Below are positions 1 to 9,638 of a DNA stretch of 18,297 bases, one piece after another. The notes beneath the pieces are model-generated. The model was given only the letters and a program-made list of their open reading frames with translations, had not been told where the DNA came from and did not search any database. A program made the translations under genes and the position numbers. Source of the stretch: Amoebophrya sp. AT5.2 (taxonomy: Eukaryota > Sar > Dinophyceae > Syndiniales > Amoebophryaceae); assembly GCA_005223375.1 (NCBI GenBank), contig RXOD01004783.1, forward strand, positions 1 to 18,297, given 5' to 3'. Position 1 is the first letter of the stretch. Each line of letters opens with the position of its first letter.

Positions 1-110
1 TCGCGACGATCGCCAGCGCTGCGGTGCCCGTCCTCGTGCCTGCTATGCTAGCTTACACCATGGGTTTTTTTAGGAGCGGGATTACGATCATCACGTTGTG
101 GTCCCGCTAA
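1..110 (+). CDS. Possible 3' end of a plus-strand gene cut by the window edge
   Basis: A plus-strand frame starting at base 3 stays open for 35 codons and stops with TAA at 108-110. The translation is hydrophobic (around AAVPVLVPAMLAYTMGFF) and its first codons favour G or C in the third position, as the confident exons here do; this GC-rich character fades after about base 60. It could be the last transmembrane segment of a protein whose body lies outside the window. It would run opposite to all other genes, so the region to its right would be a tail-to-tail junction. The piece is short, and a minus-strand frame is also open over bases 1-50, so strand and coding status are uncertain. Confidence 0.2.
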   Translation, partial: ATIASAAVPVLVPAMLAYTMGFFRSGITIITLWSR

Positions 111-114
111 CGCT

Positions 115-147
115 AACAGCATGAACTGCGTGAACAGCATGAACTGC
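115..147. repeat. Short direct repeat, two copies at an 18-nt period
   Basis: The 15-mer AACAGCATGAACTGC occurs at 115-129 and again at 133-147, separated by 3 nt. It is flanked by two smaller doublets, CGCTAACGCTAAC just before and CTAGAACTAGAACTT just after. No gene is confidently called here, so this looks like local slippage duplication in non-coding DNA. Confidence 0.6.
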
Positions 148-245
148 ATGGCAAAGCTAGAACTAGAACTTCAACTTTGCGGAAGCTATGAAACTGCGAT
201 CTTGTTGCAGTAGAATGGGAATGCTCTGCTACCCCACACCAGTGC

Positions 246-578
246 ATGCCAGTCGGCATGGTCGAAAAATACCAGATCTGGACGACAAGACGCAGCTTCT
301 TGTGTGATGCTCGCAGTCACGACGCAGGCAACATGAATGTTACCCGCCTCCACCTGTGCCCGCGATGTCATTTCGGACCTTCACCACCAGAACGTTGCGT
401 CAACTTTGACGAGTGTTTGTGTTTCGCTGTTCTTGTTGAAGCAAGCGGTCAAAAAAAGCAAAAAGCGCTGCAACGTCAGCTGGATTCTATATTTCTTGAA
501 GTTGTAAGTGCAATGTCCGGCCATAGACGAGCAATTCCTCGAATTCCGTTTTCAAACCGGTTGCTTGAATCAATATGA
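246..578 (+). pseudogene. Cys-rich open frame, possible gene remnant or exon
   Basis: This 110-codon plus-strand frame begins with ATG. Its middle part (about residues 28-60) has a Cys-x2-Cys-x3-Gly-Pro arrangement (core CPRCHFGP) followed by two more cysteines, a spacing that recalls small zinc-binding modules. A possible splice acceptor (GACGCAG) lies just before this part. The rest of the frame shows no recognisable domain. The frame runs opposite to the confident genes of the window. It may be a decayed copy, a single exon of a gene with unseen parts, or chance. No function is assigned. Confidence 0.15.
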
Positions 579-1126
579 ATGCAGATGAAATGAATGCGTG
601 TGCGTGACGAGACCACCACTCCTGCTTGTTGAAGAAGATGCTGCCTCTCCTGATGTACGCGCGTCCGCCTTTGTAGATCAAGGTTTCTGGTGGAAACGCA
701 TCCAAAAAAGTTGGGGCTGTGCAGTGTAAGCTTGGATTTAGCATGTGGATTAATTTGCTTCTAGAAATTATGATGATCTCCGTCTCCCGAAACCGCAGCT
801 ACTAGTTGTAGATATTGATGTTGACTTCAGAATCTGAAAATAGTGTGGGTGTGCGAGTATTTTTTATGTATGACTCAAACTCATGGCTATCCTTATCCAT
901 CTTCATGTAAAATCGAATTTTGTAGCAAGAACGCAGAGCCCCGCACTGTCAGCAGCTGTCGAGGTGAATATGGAGAAAAGCTTCGACGCAGCATGCGTTA
1001 AATGTTACTCCCCGGCGGCAACGAGAAACCTTTCTCGATGTACGAACGCCTAGACATACTTGCGTTTGCGAACAACAAACTATCATTTCAATCATCAAGA
1101 AAACTGGAGTTGTATGTGCTTTAGCT

Positions 1127-3111
1127 TTACTCCTGTTTTCCGTCTTTCAGTTTATTTTGCGACGCCACCTGCGTGTTCTCCGCCAGCAGCTCCTGCTCCG
1201 TCTTTTTTCCAACGCCCGAGTCACCCTCTTCGTCCTTCGCGGCCCACCGCGCCAGATTCGCCACCATCGCCTGCTGTCTCCCCAGCGTCAGTCCGGCGAA
1301 GCCGACCAGCCACAGGTAGTAGCCCGAAAACTGGGAAATGCCGCATCCCCGCACCCACCCCATGTACAGGTTTCCGCCCCCCCACACGAGCATCAGGAGC
1401 ACGTTCGACACCGTCATCCCGTACCTGTATACCGCTCGACGGAACGGGTTCCGGCAGTCCAACGCGCAGAAGCAGAAGGTGGCGGTGCCCAGCTCCGCGC
1501 AGGCGGTGGCGAGCATGGCGGGCGTATAGGCGCGGTGGTTGTTGTACAGCTCGTACACGGTGCCGAAGACGCAGAAAAAGTGGTGCAGGACGAGCTGGCT
1601 GTCGCCGGCGAGCCCGCGGACGCCCCGATAGTTCACCGCGTCGGAGAGCATCATGCCCACAAAGCACGCCATGGACATCAGCATCCACCACTGCAAAAAC
1701 CGCACCAGCTCGATATTGCGGTACTCCGTGGGGCTTTGGGCTTCCTCCAGGTTCAGTTTCGAGTTGGAAAGGTCCCCGGCGTAGAAGTAGTACTTGCGGC
1801 CCTGAAAGTCGAGCCACGCCGCCAGACTGGGCTGAACCCAGCGGCGCGGGTGCCAGCCGAGCCGCGGGGGGTGGCCAAGCTGCGTGGTGTTGTGCCGAAC
1901 CTGGGCAGGCACCGCACGCATAGAAGATAAGTTTGCTACGTTGATTGAATAAATTATTTCAAATTCAAACGATGAATACGTTGATGTAACTACTATTCCT
2001 CGGTCAGGCTTAGCGTCCTCGACGTCGTAGGTGTGTTTGCACCAGAAATTCTTAATTCTAAACCCAGATTGTTAGGCCAGCATCACTCGACCTCCTGAGT
2101 TCGTAGGTAACGTCAACTACGTGGCTGTACTGTACTCAGCCTCACGCTCACCGAATCAATTTATTATATTACCTGAAGAATCTTGCGCCTCTGCTCCTGC
2201 ACAAATCGCGCCGGCGAGATATGGCTCTGTTGGTCTTCCGGCTCCACTAGGCACGGCTGATGCTGGAACGACCATGGAATCGTTCCCGGAAACGCAATTT
2301 CGTCGCACAGCTCCACTTGTTGGAAAAAATCGCGCGGGTGTCGGTATTTCAGTCCGTTCCAGAAAAAGTCCAGATTCTCGACCTCTTGTTCTTGCATCGT
2401 TGTGCCTAAACCGAGTTCAGCGAGCGTCTCCGCGATCCCAAGCGAGTCTGCTTTCACCAGTAGCAAGTACGCGAAGACAAAGATTGTTCCGCACCCGAAG
2501 AGACTCCCTCGAGCCACGCTGAGGTGGAAGCTCCAGCGTGCCAGGCCGTCCACCTCAGGCGCATTCAAATCGGCACCATCAGCGACAAACCAGTACTTCA
2601 CCAGCTCGCACAACATCACGTGGAAACCCACCCACGCGGCCGCGTGCAGAAAAAAGAGATCGATTGAGAACGAGGTCAGAATCAGGCTGGTGGAAAGTCT
2701 TGCAAATCCGACGGCACTGCAAAGGATCAGGATCACTTTGTGAACTGACGGCTTGCGGTACAGGAGAGCAGGGCCAGAACACGGGTTTACAGCAGTTGTG
2801 AGCTCAAGATGCCGGTGTTCGTGTTTCTCTCGCGTTCCTTCTGCCCCGGAAGAAATCTCAGGACGCGGCGGCGGTGGGAGATCTCTACTTTTCGCACTGA
2901 CGGAAGATGCAGCAGCGGCTTCCTTCTTCTTGGCGGAGTGAACGCACGACGGAGGTACATCCGGAAGAAAGACGACCTTCGGCTTGCTCGAGTCGGAACG
3001 TCGCGCCTCGCTAGCAAGGAGCAGTGGCGATTGCTTCGCGACCGCGACGGGGGCACTGGCATCAGTCGGTCGCAACGGATGCGTGCGCGCGGCTTGAAAA
3101 AACGTAGACAT
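1127..3111 (-). CDS. TLC-domain multi-pass membrane protein (two exons)
   Basis: Predicted 570-residue membrane protein from two exons: 2173-3111 (residues 1-313) and 1127-1900 (residues 314-570). The intron 1901-2172 has CAG|GTAATA at the donor and CCCAG|GTT at the acceptor, phase 0 on both sides. Residues 1-115 are polar and probably disordered. Hydrophobic segments follow at about 123-175 and 203-219 in exon 1, and about 384-400, 429-450, 453-478 and 500-525 in exon 2. The block with paired histidines (VLHHFF, His419-His420), followed about 30 residues later by AELGTATF, fits the TRAM/LAG1/CLN8 (TLC) domain, closest in style to TLCD/TMEM56-type members. It lacks the fuller motif of ceramide synthases, so I do not call it one. 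TLC proteins act in ER-type membranes, often in lipid synthesis or sensing; substrate here is unknown. The start ATG has an in-frame TAG three codons upstream. If the exon join is wrong, these are two adjacent membrane proteins. Confidence 0.6.
1901..2172 (-). other. Intron of the TLC-domain gene (272 bp, phase 0)
   Basis: The donor is CTTCAG|GTAATATAAT and the acceptor is GCCTGCCCAG|GTTCGG. Reading through the donor gives a stop after two codons, while splicing keeps the frame. The intron is markedly AT-richer than both exons, especially at its ends. A candidate branch site GGCCTAACAATC lies near its middle. The words AATAAATT near the donor and AATTTATT near the acceptor side form a weak inverted pair. 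Confidence 0.6.
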
Positions 3112-3865
3112 CGCCTCCTACTTCGTATTCCTCTCAATTGATTCCAAATGAACGTATTTTAATTTTTTGCTACTTACTAGAAGATCAACATCAACGGAAA
3201 ATGCATCTAATTTTGCTAATGCTTTATTTGGCTTTGAGTCGCGTTTGCAGAAATAATAGGAGCTGCACGACCACGTCCACGAGGTGGACCGCCTCCAGCG
3301 AACTAAGTTACGCCTGCCTTTTTGATGTTTTCGGACAGCACTCTCTCGCTCTCCTTGTCTCATCTCCCGCCCACGCGCACGCGCTTTTTAACTTATATAT
3401 TTTGTTCATTGCCCCTTAGTTTTGCTTTTCGCGGTGAAAGCAGTAGAAGAACATTCAACGTGTTGGCGTCGCCCTCGCAGTCGGGCAATCAATCGAATGC
3501 GAAATAGTTGTAGGACCAGTTGTAGACGAGCTTCTGCGAAGACGCTTGTCTTTTTGCATTTTCTTCTGCGGGGTACAAAAAGACTCGCTGGTGGCCGCTG
3601 TTCGGGTGTCATATAGTTTTCACATCTTCACTGCGACTGCGTCCATAGCCAAGCAACAGAATGAATGGAGGCTGCGGATACATAGGTCGACGAGCCAGCT
3701 GCCAGCACTACATCAAATTAATTTATTGTGACCTCGCTCTTAGCGAAATCAGTTGTTACCCCGCCGTAGCTCTAATATCATCGCGAATTCATTTATTTTT
3801 TTAATACGTACATACAAGCTCGTCCACATCATGCTAGCAGTGGTTTACCTTTGTCTTCGTCACGG
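3112..3865. other. Intergenic region, 0.75 kb
   Basis: This gap separates the 3' end of the 962-residue membrane protein gene (stop at 3866) from the start of the TLC-domain gene (ATG at 3111). It should carry the 3' UTR of the first and the promoter of the second. On the minus strand an ATATATAAG word sits at about 3392-3400, roughly 285 bp upstream of the TLC start; it could be TATA-like but there is no further support. A GTAAGTAG word on the minus strand near 3170 could be the donor of a 5' UTR intron. Open frames here are short and look random. Confidence 0.5.
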
Positions 3866-6754
3866 TCAAACCCGACCCGTTGCGCCGCCTCCCCCGCTCT
3901 CCAGCAGGGGGGCACGGAGTCCGCTGTCGTTGTTCATGTTCTCCACCGATGTCCCCCGCGCCGGCCGCCACGATAACGACGCCCACGACGACAAGAACTG
4001 AGCCTTCACGTACAACCAGCGGACGCCGAGCGCTTTTACCGCCCGGTCCGACGCAACGTCACCGAGGAGAAAACAGGCGAGAAGGAACAACGGCGTCCAC
4101 ACGTACAGGAGGCCGCTCACGAGGGGCACGCGCACGAGGAAGAGGTACCAGAGTGACGAGGTCATCCAGAAACCCAGTTTTCTGCGGACGTTCACGTGCA
4201 CCACGCACGCCAGCCTTCGCGCACTGGTCTCCAGAGCTCGCGCGGTCGTCAGGGCTGCTACCTGATGCTGTCTGTGGGCCTTCGAAAGCGATGGAGCAAT
4301 GGGGGAGGAGGTGGACTTCATCGTCTTCGTCTTAGCGTTCGACGAAGTAGATGAAGTTGAAGTAGAAGATGTTACGAGAGAAGCGTCTAAAATTGCGCGG
4401 ATTTCGGTGACGGTTTCTGCCGTCTCCCGGGCGGCCGTCGAGGAGGCGAATGCCACGCCCCACCACACACCCACAGCACAAAAGTGGCTCAAGAGTTGCA
4501 GCACTTGGTACGCGAGGTAGGAGCTGGCGAGAATTCCCAGCGCAAACAAGCCCCCGAGCCGGAGTCGAATGTTGTCGTTGTTGGTCGACAACAGCGTGAA
4601 GAACGCAGACCGGGCTCTGGCGAAGACACCAGTCGCGGCCGTCGACGCGCCGTGCAGAATCTGCTGCGAGGCAGACTGGCGCCGCGCAGTTCCCGCTGCC
4701 TCCGCGAAACGAGGAGCGACCACGTCGGATTCCTCCGGAGAGGTAGTGCGTGACGTCGCGGCGGTCGCGAGTGTGTTCGTGGGTGCTAGCCCCCCGATTT
4801 GTCTAGCGGAACTCGCGAAGGACGACTGCTCGTGCTCCTGCGGCGCGGCCCGCTGGTGCGCGATAATTCCTCGCTGCCCGCTAACTACAGCGCCGCTTCC
4901 GCTCGCAGCTGCCACCACCAGTTCCGGAGTTATCAACAGGTCCTGCCCATCCCTAACCGGATTGCGATAGTTCGAATCCGAAATGTTAGAGGACTCATGT
5001 TCATCCTCCGCGCTGCCTGAAGTTGATGACGCAAAAAAACTACCCTCCCGCAGCACCCGCTGGGCGAAAAGCACTGCCTTCGCGAACAGAATGGACAAGA
5101 CGTTGCCGCCGTAAAAAGCGGCCCACACGCCCGTTATCAACACCATCCGCACCGATCTGCCGGCCCCTGATGAAGAAGTCGAGGAAACACCACTTGTAGG
5201 TATGCCGCCGTCTTTTGTTCCAGCAGCAGTAAGACCACCAGCGGCAGCTCCAGCTCCTCCACAATTGTTCATCGTTGCGAGCGACTGCGCGAGGCAAAGC
5301 AGCGGCCACAAAGCCCAGTACGCCACCCAGTAATTCGCCCGCTCCAGCGCCCGAACGAGGTTTGGCAGCTCGTCCGCATGACAAGAAGGCGGCCCGTCCA
5401 GAGTAGAAATTTGGATTTGCGTTTGCGCCGGCAACGGCAGCACTTCGCTACTTCTACTATCGCAGCTTCTATCTTCGTGTCGCTGTCGCCCCGCAGGCGG
5501 AAAATGGAGATGATGATCGCACCACTGCGCCGCCGTCTCCACGATGCTGTCGAAGCTGAGCAGGAGCGGTAAAAACGTGACGACGATGGCCAGACCCACA
5601 CCCGCCGGGAAGTAGGGGAGCGCTGCAAGAAACCACAGCGCCGGCGCCACGATCGCAAACGTCCCCTGATACGCCGCCGTCTTCAGGAACTCAGCACGGT
5701 TTCTTTTCCGCTCGAGCAGCTCTTCCTCCTCCAGCGCTTCGCCTTCGTCTGTGCCACGGTCGTCCCCTCTGAAACTTCCACCAAGCCACCGCCGCGAGGC
5801 CGATGCGAACGGAAGGAAACTCCTGCTGCGTTTCAGTTTCTGTCGCATCTTCGCGTACACCTGCACGGACAGGACCAGCACGAGCAGCAACCCTACCACC
5901 ACCCCCTGCGTGGCGGGCGGCAGCTCCCGAAACCGCTCCAGCGCTTTTTTAACGGCAGTGATCGCCGTCGGCACCACCAACAGGTACAGATCCCGCAAAA
6001 ACGGAAAGAAAACCACAAACCACGCCTGCAGCATCTCGGCGGTGGCTCGCACCCACTCTCTCGAAACAACCCACGCCGACCGGAAGTGCTCAAACAAAAA
6101 GCTGGTGAGCTCATCTCGATCATTTGGATTCCGATTTCTTCCCCCCTCGTGGTCGTGATGCTCACGCTCCTGCGTTGACAGGGTATACAGGCGCACCGCG
6201 AACCACCCGGCATAGCAGGCGACGAACGCGGTTAGTGCGCGCGGCCGGCGGTAGGCGAGGCGCAGAATAACTCCGAGCAGCAGCGCGACGAGGACAGCGG
6301 TGGTGAGGAACAAAGTGTGATCCGCGCAAAACCGAGTGATGGCCGCGTCCTCCTCTTCATCTGCCCCGGCAGCGTCCACAGTACTCGCGCGGGAAAGATG
6401 ATCGCTGCCGCTCACATCCTCGTTGTTGACATCGACGAGATCAAGACCAACCGCACTAGAGTGTGAGTGCAGCTGCTCAGCCAGGATTTGCCTCCCCACC
6501 ACGGACTGCATCAGGCCGGGGGTGTTTCCATCCGTACTACCGATTGCGAGAAGTGCGGCTAGGCTACAACCGAGATTGAGCGCAGGCGCACGAAGCAAGG
6601 CACTGCGACAAGTACAGAAGCAAGTACAACAAGTAGACTGCTGGTGCTTGTGGTGGTCGTCGCAGAAAAAATAAAAAGTGAAAGTCCAGTAGCTGGAAGA
6701 CCTGGAAAAGCAATAGGGGCACTCCTGCTGAGCAAAGTGAATCAGTAAGTCCAT
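3866..6754 (-). CDS. Large multi-pass membrane protein, function unknown
   Basis: A single open frame of 962 residues. The first ATG follows an in-frame TAG about 27 codons upstream. Hydrophobic segments lie at about residues 146-167, 172-190, 243-266, 283-299, 363-404 (two passes), 474-494, 536-563, 731-770 (two passes) and 862-898. They are separated by Ser/Ala/Glu-rich loops, the largest at about 570-715. Near the N-terminus there is a His/Cys cluster (CDDHHKH then CCTCFCTC, residues 31-49) that could bind metal or be acylated; if the true start is Met82 it would not be translated. Three segments, LPLLLSFDSIVE (395-406), YWVAYWALWPLL (475-486) and VPLVSGLLYVWTPLF (876-890), recall in order the blocks of TB2/DP1/HVA22 (REEP) membrane-shaping proteins, but with very large insertions. 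This is a weak resemblance, so no function is assigned. The Gly/Thr-rich C-terminus ends 754 bp before the next gene. Confidence 0.75.
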   Translation of the reverse strand: MDLLIHFAQQECPYCFSRSSSYWTFTFYFFCDDHHKHQQSTCCTCFCTCRSALLRAPALNLGCSLAALLAIGSTDGNTPGLMQSVVGRQILAEQLHSHSSAVGLDLVDVNNEDVSGSDHLSRASTVDAAGADEEEDAAITRFCADHTLFLTTAVLVALLLGVILRLAYRRPRALTAFVACYAGWFAVRLYTLSTQEREHHDHEGGRNRNPNDRDELTSFLFEHFRSAWVVSREWVRATAEMLQAWFVVFFPFLRDLYLLVVPTAITAVKKALERFRELPPATQGVVVGLLLVLVLSVQVYAKMRQKLKRSRSFLPFASASRRWLGGSFRGDDRGTDEGEALEEEELLERKRNRAEFLKTAAYQGTFAIVAPALWFLAALPYFPAGVGLAIVVTFLPLLLSFDSIVETAAQWCDHHLHFPPAGRQRHEDRSCDSRSSEVLPLPAQTQIQISTLDGPPSCHADELPNLVRALERANYWVAYWALWPLLCLAQSLATMNNCGGAGAAAGGLTAAGTKDGGIPTSGVSSTSSSGAGRSVRMVLITGVWAAFYGGNVLSILFAKAVLFAQRVLREGSFFASSTSGSAEDEHESSNISDSNYRNPVRDGQDLLITPELVVAAASGSGAVVSGQRGIIAHQRAAPQEHEQSSFASSARQIGGLAPTNTLATAATSRTTSPEESDVVAPRFAEAAGTARRQSASQQILHGASTAATGVFARARSAFFTLLSTNNDNIRLRLGGLFALGILASSYLAYQVLQLLSHFCAVGVWWGVAFASSTAARETAETVTEIRAILDASLVTSSTSTSSTSSNAKTKTMKSTSSPIAPSLSKAHRQHQVAALTTARALETSARRLACVVHVNVRRKLGFWMTSSLWYLFLVRVPLVSGLLYVWTPLFLLACFLLGDVASDRAVKALGVRWLYVKAQFLSSWASLSWRPARGTSVENMNNDSGLRAPLLESGGGGATGRV

Positions 6755-7112
6755 CTCGGGATCATGGAAAAAAAGGGCAGGAGCAGCACTTGGTGCAGGT
6801 GCACGGTCACCGTCACGGAGTCCGAATACTAGAGCGATGTAGAATGATCATCGACTGCTTCGCACGCTCTTGAGATCATACCACGGCTGTGAACATGCGT
6901 CAGATACGAACAACGCGTTGGTTCCGACGGCAGGACCGCACAGAAGAAAGCGCGGAAGCTTGTTTTGTGCTTCGCAAACTCAGTGCTGCATGGTCAGATC
7001 ATGTTCGAAAAAAGTTATTTCCAGTGAATGAGAGTGCTCCGATGGGAATCGGAGGTCGTCTGTCGCTATGTAGGAAAAATTCAGCGGACCATAACATCAC
7101 GCAAAGATCGGC
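6755..7112. other. Intergenic region, 0.36 kb
   Basis: The gap lies between the stop of the proline-rich protein gene (7113) and the ATG of the large membrane protein (6754). It should hold the 3' UTR of the former and the 5' region of the latter. The minus-strand frame upstream of the membrane protein ATG stays open for about 27 codons and then meets a TAG, without another ATG. No promoter motif stands out. Confidence 0.5.
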
Positions 7113-9638
7113 TCACCAACCCCGATACTGCTTGAAGTTTCTGGCTAGCCGCTCTTTTTCCCTTTCCTCGAAATGCTGCAGCTCATTTCGCTTCTGCAGC
7201 AATGTCGCAAACGAGATCCCGGTGCTTTTCGGCAAGGACGGGTCGTCCTCCTCCTCTTCTTCGAGAGCGACTGAAGCAGCCAAGTCGCCTTTCGTCTTCG
7301 CAGTCGCGCTATTTCTGTCCCCGAAGGTGCCCAACGAAGATGCTGAGGCAGCAGCTCCTCCGCCTGCCGCCTTGCTCTTCGCGACGGCTGGCGCCGGCGC
7401 TTTCGAGTTGAGTTCTTTCGACGCGTTTTCGAACAGGAATTTGTCCTTCTGGATCTCTTCCTTCCGCTCCCACCAGTTTGGCTTCGCGCGCTTCTTCGCC
7501 GGCGGGGGACCGTTGATGTAGCTCCCCCGAAACGGCTCCTGCGCCAAATAGTGGGCAGCTTGGCTCAGGTTTTCGTCCTCGTCAGAGCTGTCCTCGTCCG
7601 AACTGTGCAGATCGATTTCTCCGTCGTCTATGCCCATGGCGTTCCGGTCGCGCTTGCTGCCCCCTCCACCGCGGTCGGCAACGAGATCCTCTTCCTCCTC
7701 GTTGCTGTCCAGAGGGACGCGCGCGAAGTCGTACTCGTCCTCTTCGACGCCTTCGCGCGCGTCCTCTTCAACTCGTACCTCTACTCGTCCGTCGTCTTCA
7801 ACCGACAACGACGTTTGGTGATGTTGGTGTCCGTGATGTCTCCCAGGTGCTTTATTCTTCATGAACTCGTCTAAAATCTCCCCCGCAGGGACGGGCAAAG
7901 GCATCGCCGTGGCGGTAGTAGAAGTAGCCCCCGGCGGTGGCGGCATGATCACTCCTTGATTCATTCCAGTTGCAGTTCCACCACCAGCGCCTCTACTCGA
8001 CGAAGCTAGTGCCGAAGGTATGTAGCGCGCCCCGGCGATTGCGGGCGGCGCCGGCATCTTCTGGCCGGCGCCTACTTCTCGAGGCGGCGGAGGGGGCATC
8101 ACGCCTGCTACCGGTGGGGGTGGCGGAAACGGAAAGGGAAGCGCTGGTGCACTATTACCTGGGCCTGGTCCAGGGCCACCACCTCCACCTCCAGCAGGGT
8201 GGGGCACCAGCACCACCGGCGCGCCCTGTCCGGGTTGCGCTGCAGGCGGCAACGCTAAGCCGGCGAAAACAGCGTCGCCGGTGGGGGAGGAGGAGACCGA
8301 CGCCGCAGCCGCCCCGGCCGACGCGCCCGCGCCCACGGAAGATGTGCTGGTGAAAAAAGGTTGCACTGCGTTTAGATCCGGCAGCGGCGGCATCTGTCCG
8401 GGCGGTGCAGAGGGAAACAAACCGGCGGGTGCCGGCGCGGCGGTCGATTGATGTACTGGTAGTCCTGGCATTGCAGGCAGCGGCATCTTCTTTGTCCCGA
8501 CGAGGTCACCCGAAGCAGATGAAGCTGCTGCGCCAAGAACGGGCGGGGGCACAGGCATCACGATTGGGCCCTTCCTGTTCTGCTGGCCCGCGTTGAGGTC
8601 TCCCGACGTTGGTGGAGCTGCTCCACCCCGTCCCTTGTTCTGCTGGGCCGCTCCCTTCATTTTCGTAGCCCCCTTCACCAAGAGGACGCCCTTCTTGACC
8701 AAGTCGCCCTTGCCCTTGTCCTTCCCCCATCGCACAAGCAAAGCACCCGTGCTCAGCAGCTGTCGGGCCTGATGAGGATGACATGGTCGCTTCATGCATT
8801 TCTTATTTCCATGCATGGATAACTAATCGCAAACAAAGAGCCATCAGCCAAAAAACATCAGCGAAACTTTGTTCATCTCGATCTCCGGCCCAAAACCAAA
8901 AGTCAAAGTGAATCCAGGGAAGAAAGATTACATAAAATTGGTTGAGGTCAGCACCTTTCCCTGCGCCGCTGCCGTGGCCTGTTGCGGCGTTTCGGCCGGT
9001 CCTGCTGCTGGGCTTTTGCCCTTCAGTAGGCCTACAAGCTTTCCGAGGAGGAGCCCTTTCACACTGCTCTCGGCAGCTCCCGGCTGCTTTTCCCCTTTGC
9101 CCTTGCCGTTCTTGCTGCCTCGGAGGTTCATTTTTCCACCGCCTCCTGACCACGCCGCGCGATTTTTATCCCAACTCGAGAAGCTGCTCGAAGCCGAGCC
9201 GCCCCCCGCTCCGCTGCCGATCGTCCCCTGCTCCGCCTCGGCTACAACCACCGGCGCGAACAGGTCCTGCAGCACGCCGTTCCGCAACGACTCGTCCAGA
9301 TTCAGATCCTTCAGCAGCTTCTCCGTCTCGAGCTTCTCCTTAAGCAGCTTTCTCTTCTGCGCAATCTTGTCGAAGATCTTCTCTTCGGACTCATCGTCGG
9401 CCACGAGGGACGAAGAAGCGATATACTCGAGTAAAGTCTCCTTCGACCCGAACAGCTCCGCAAAAATATCTTCCCCTCCTTGATCGCCAGAGTCAGCGAC
9501 AGCTTCTAGTACTACTTCTGCTCCGTCTACTGCGATTGGGGGCGGTGCAGAAGCGGAATCCGCAACCACCGCTGGGGGCTCGGGCTGCTGCTGTGAAGCT
9601 GTAGAATGGGCTGGCTCTGCTGGGGCGCGGTCGGCCAT
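7113..9638 (-). CDS. Proline-rich low-complexity protein, probably nuclear, function unknown (two exons)
   Basis: Two exons, 8955-9638 (residues 1-228) and 7113-8768 (residues 229-779), are joined over an intron at 8769-8954 with GGAAAG|GTGCTG and CATCAG|GCCCGA, phase 0 on both sides. The ATG sits in a strong context (AAAATGG). The frame is open for 126 more codons upstream, so a longer N-terminus (ATG near 9926) is possible. Order of parts: acidic N-terminus; a short charged helix or coiled coil at about 84-113; Gly/Lys/Leu-rich repeats on both sides of the junction (GKLVGLLKGK and VKKGVLLVKG); proline-rich tracts at about 295-525 with PPPPP runs that could bind profilin, WW or EVH1 modules; an acidic stretch at about 550-630; a basic KKRAKP nuclear-localization-like motif near 652-657; and a charged C-terminus ending in FKQYRGW. 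I do not recognise the family. The parts suggest a nuclear or RNA-associated scaffold, which is inference from composition. The two open frames could also be separate genes. Confidence 0.6.
8769..8954 (-). other. Intron of the proline-rich protein gene (186 bp, phase 0)
   Basis: The donor is GGAAAG|GTGCTGACC and the acceptor is CCTCATCAG|GCCCGACAG. Without splicing the upstream frame meets TAA eight codons after the donor. Splicing joins two Gly/Lys/Leu-rich stretches of matching character, which supports the join. The intron body is AT-richer than the flanks. The pyrimidine tract before the acceptor is weak. Confidence 0.5.

Larger units (their letters stand above)
111..1126. other. Region without a confident gene, 1.0 kb
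   Basis: This stretch lies downstream of the stop codon of the TLC-domain gene (1127) and becomes AT-richer from about 740 to 1100. It should hold that gene's 3' UTR and polyadenylation site; no clear signal can be assigned. It contains short open frames on both strands. The plus-strand frame at 246-578 (110 codons) has a Cys-rich stretch with a CPRCHFGP core that could be a gene remnant or an exon. Nothing else in it is recognisable. Confidence 0.6.

Noticed and set aside
1060..1930. Two long plus-strand frames (287 and 257 codons) overlapping the TLC-domain exon
   Set aside because: They are Arg/Pro/Ser-rich antisense readings of GC-rich coding sequence. The minus-strand frame has membrane helices and a TLC-like motif.
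3118..3363. An 81-codon minus-strand frame just upstream of the TLC-domain gene
   Set aside because: A TAG separates it from the TLC gene start, its product is basic and featureless, and the DNA is AT-rich like the other gaps.
4970..4979. GTTCGAATCC, a tRNA B-box-like word
   Set aside because: It lies inside the coding frame of the large membrane protein and no cloverleaf can be built around it.
6889..7521. A 210-codon plus-strand frame
   Set aside because: Most of it mirrors the C-terminal coding part of the proline-rich protein. The Ser/Phe/Ala-rich product matches nothing recognisable.
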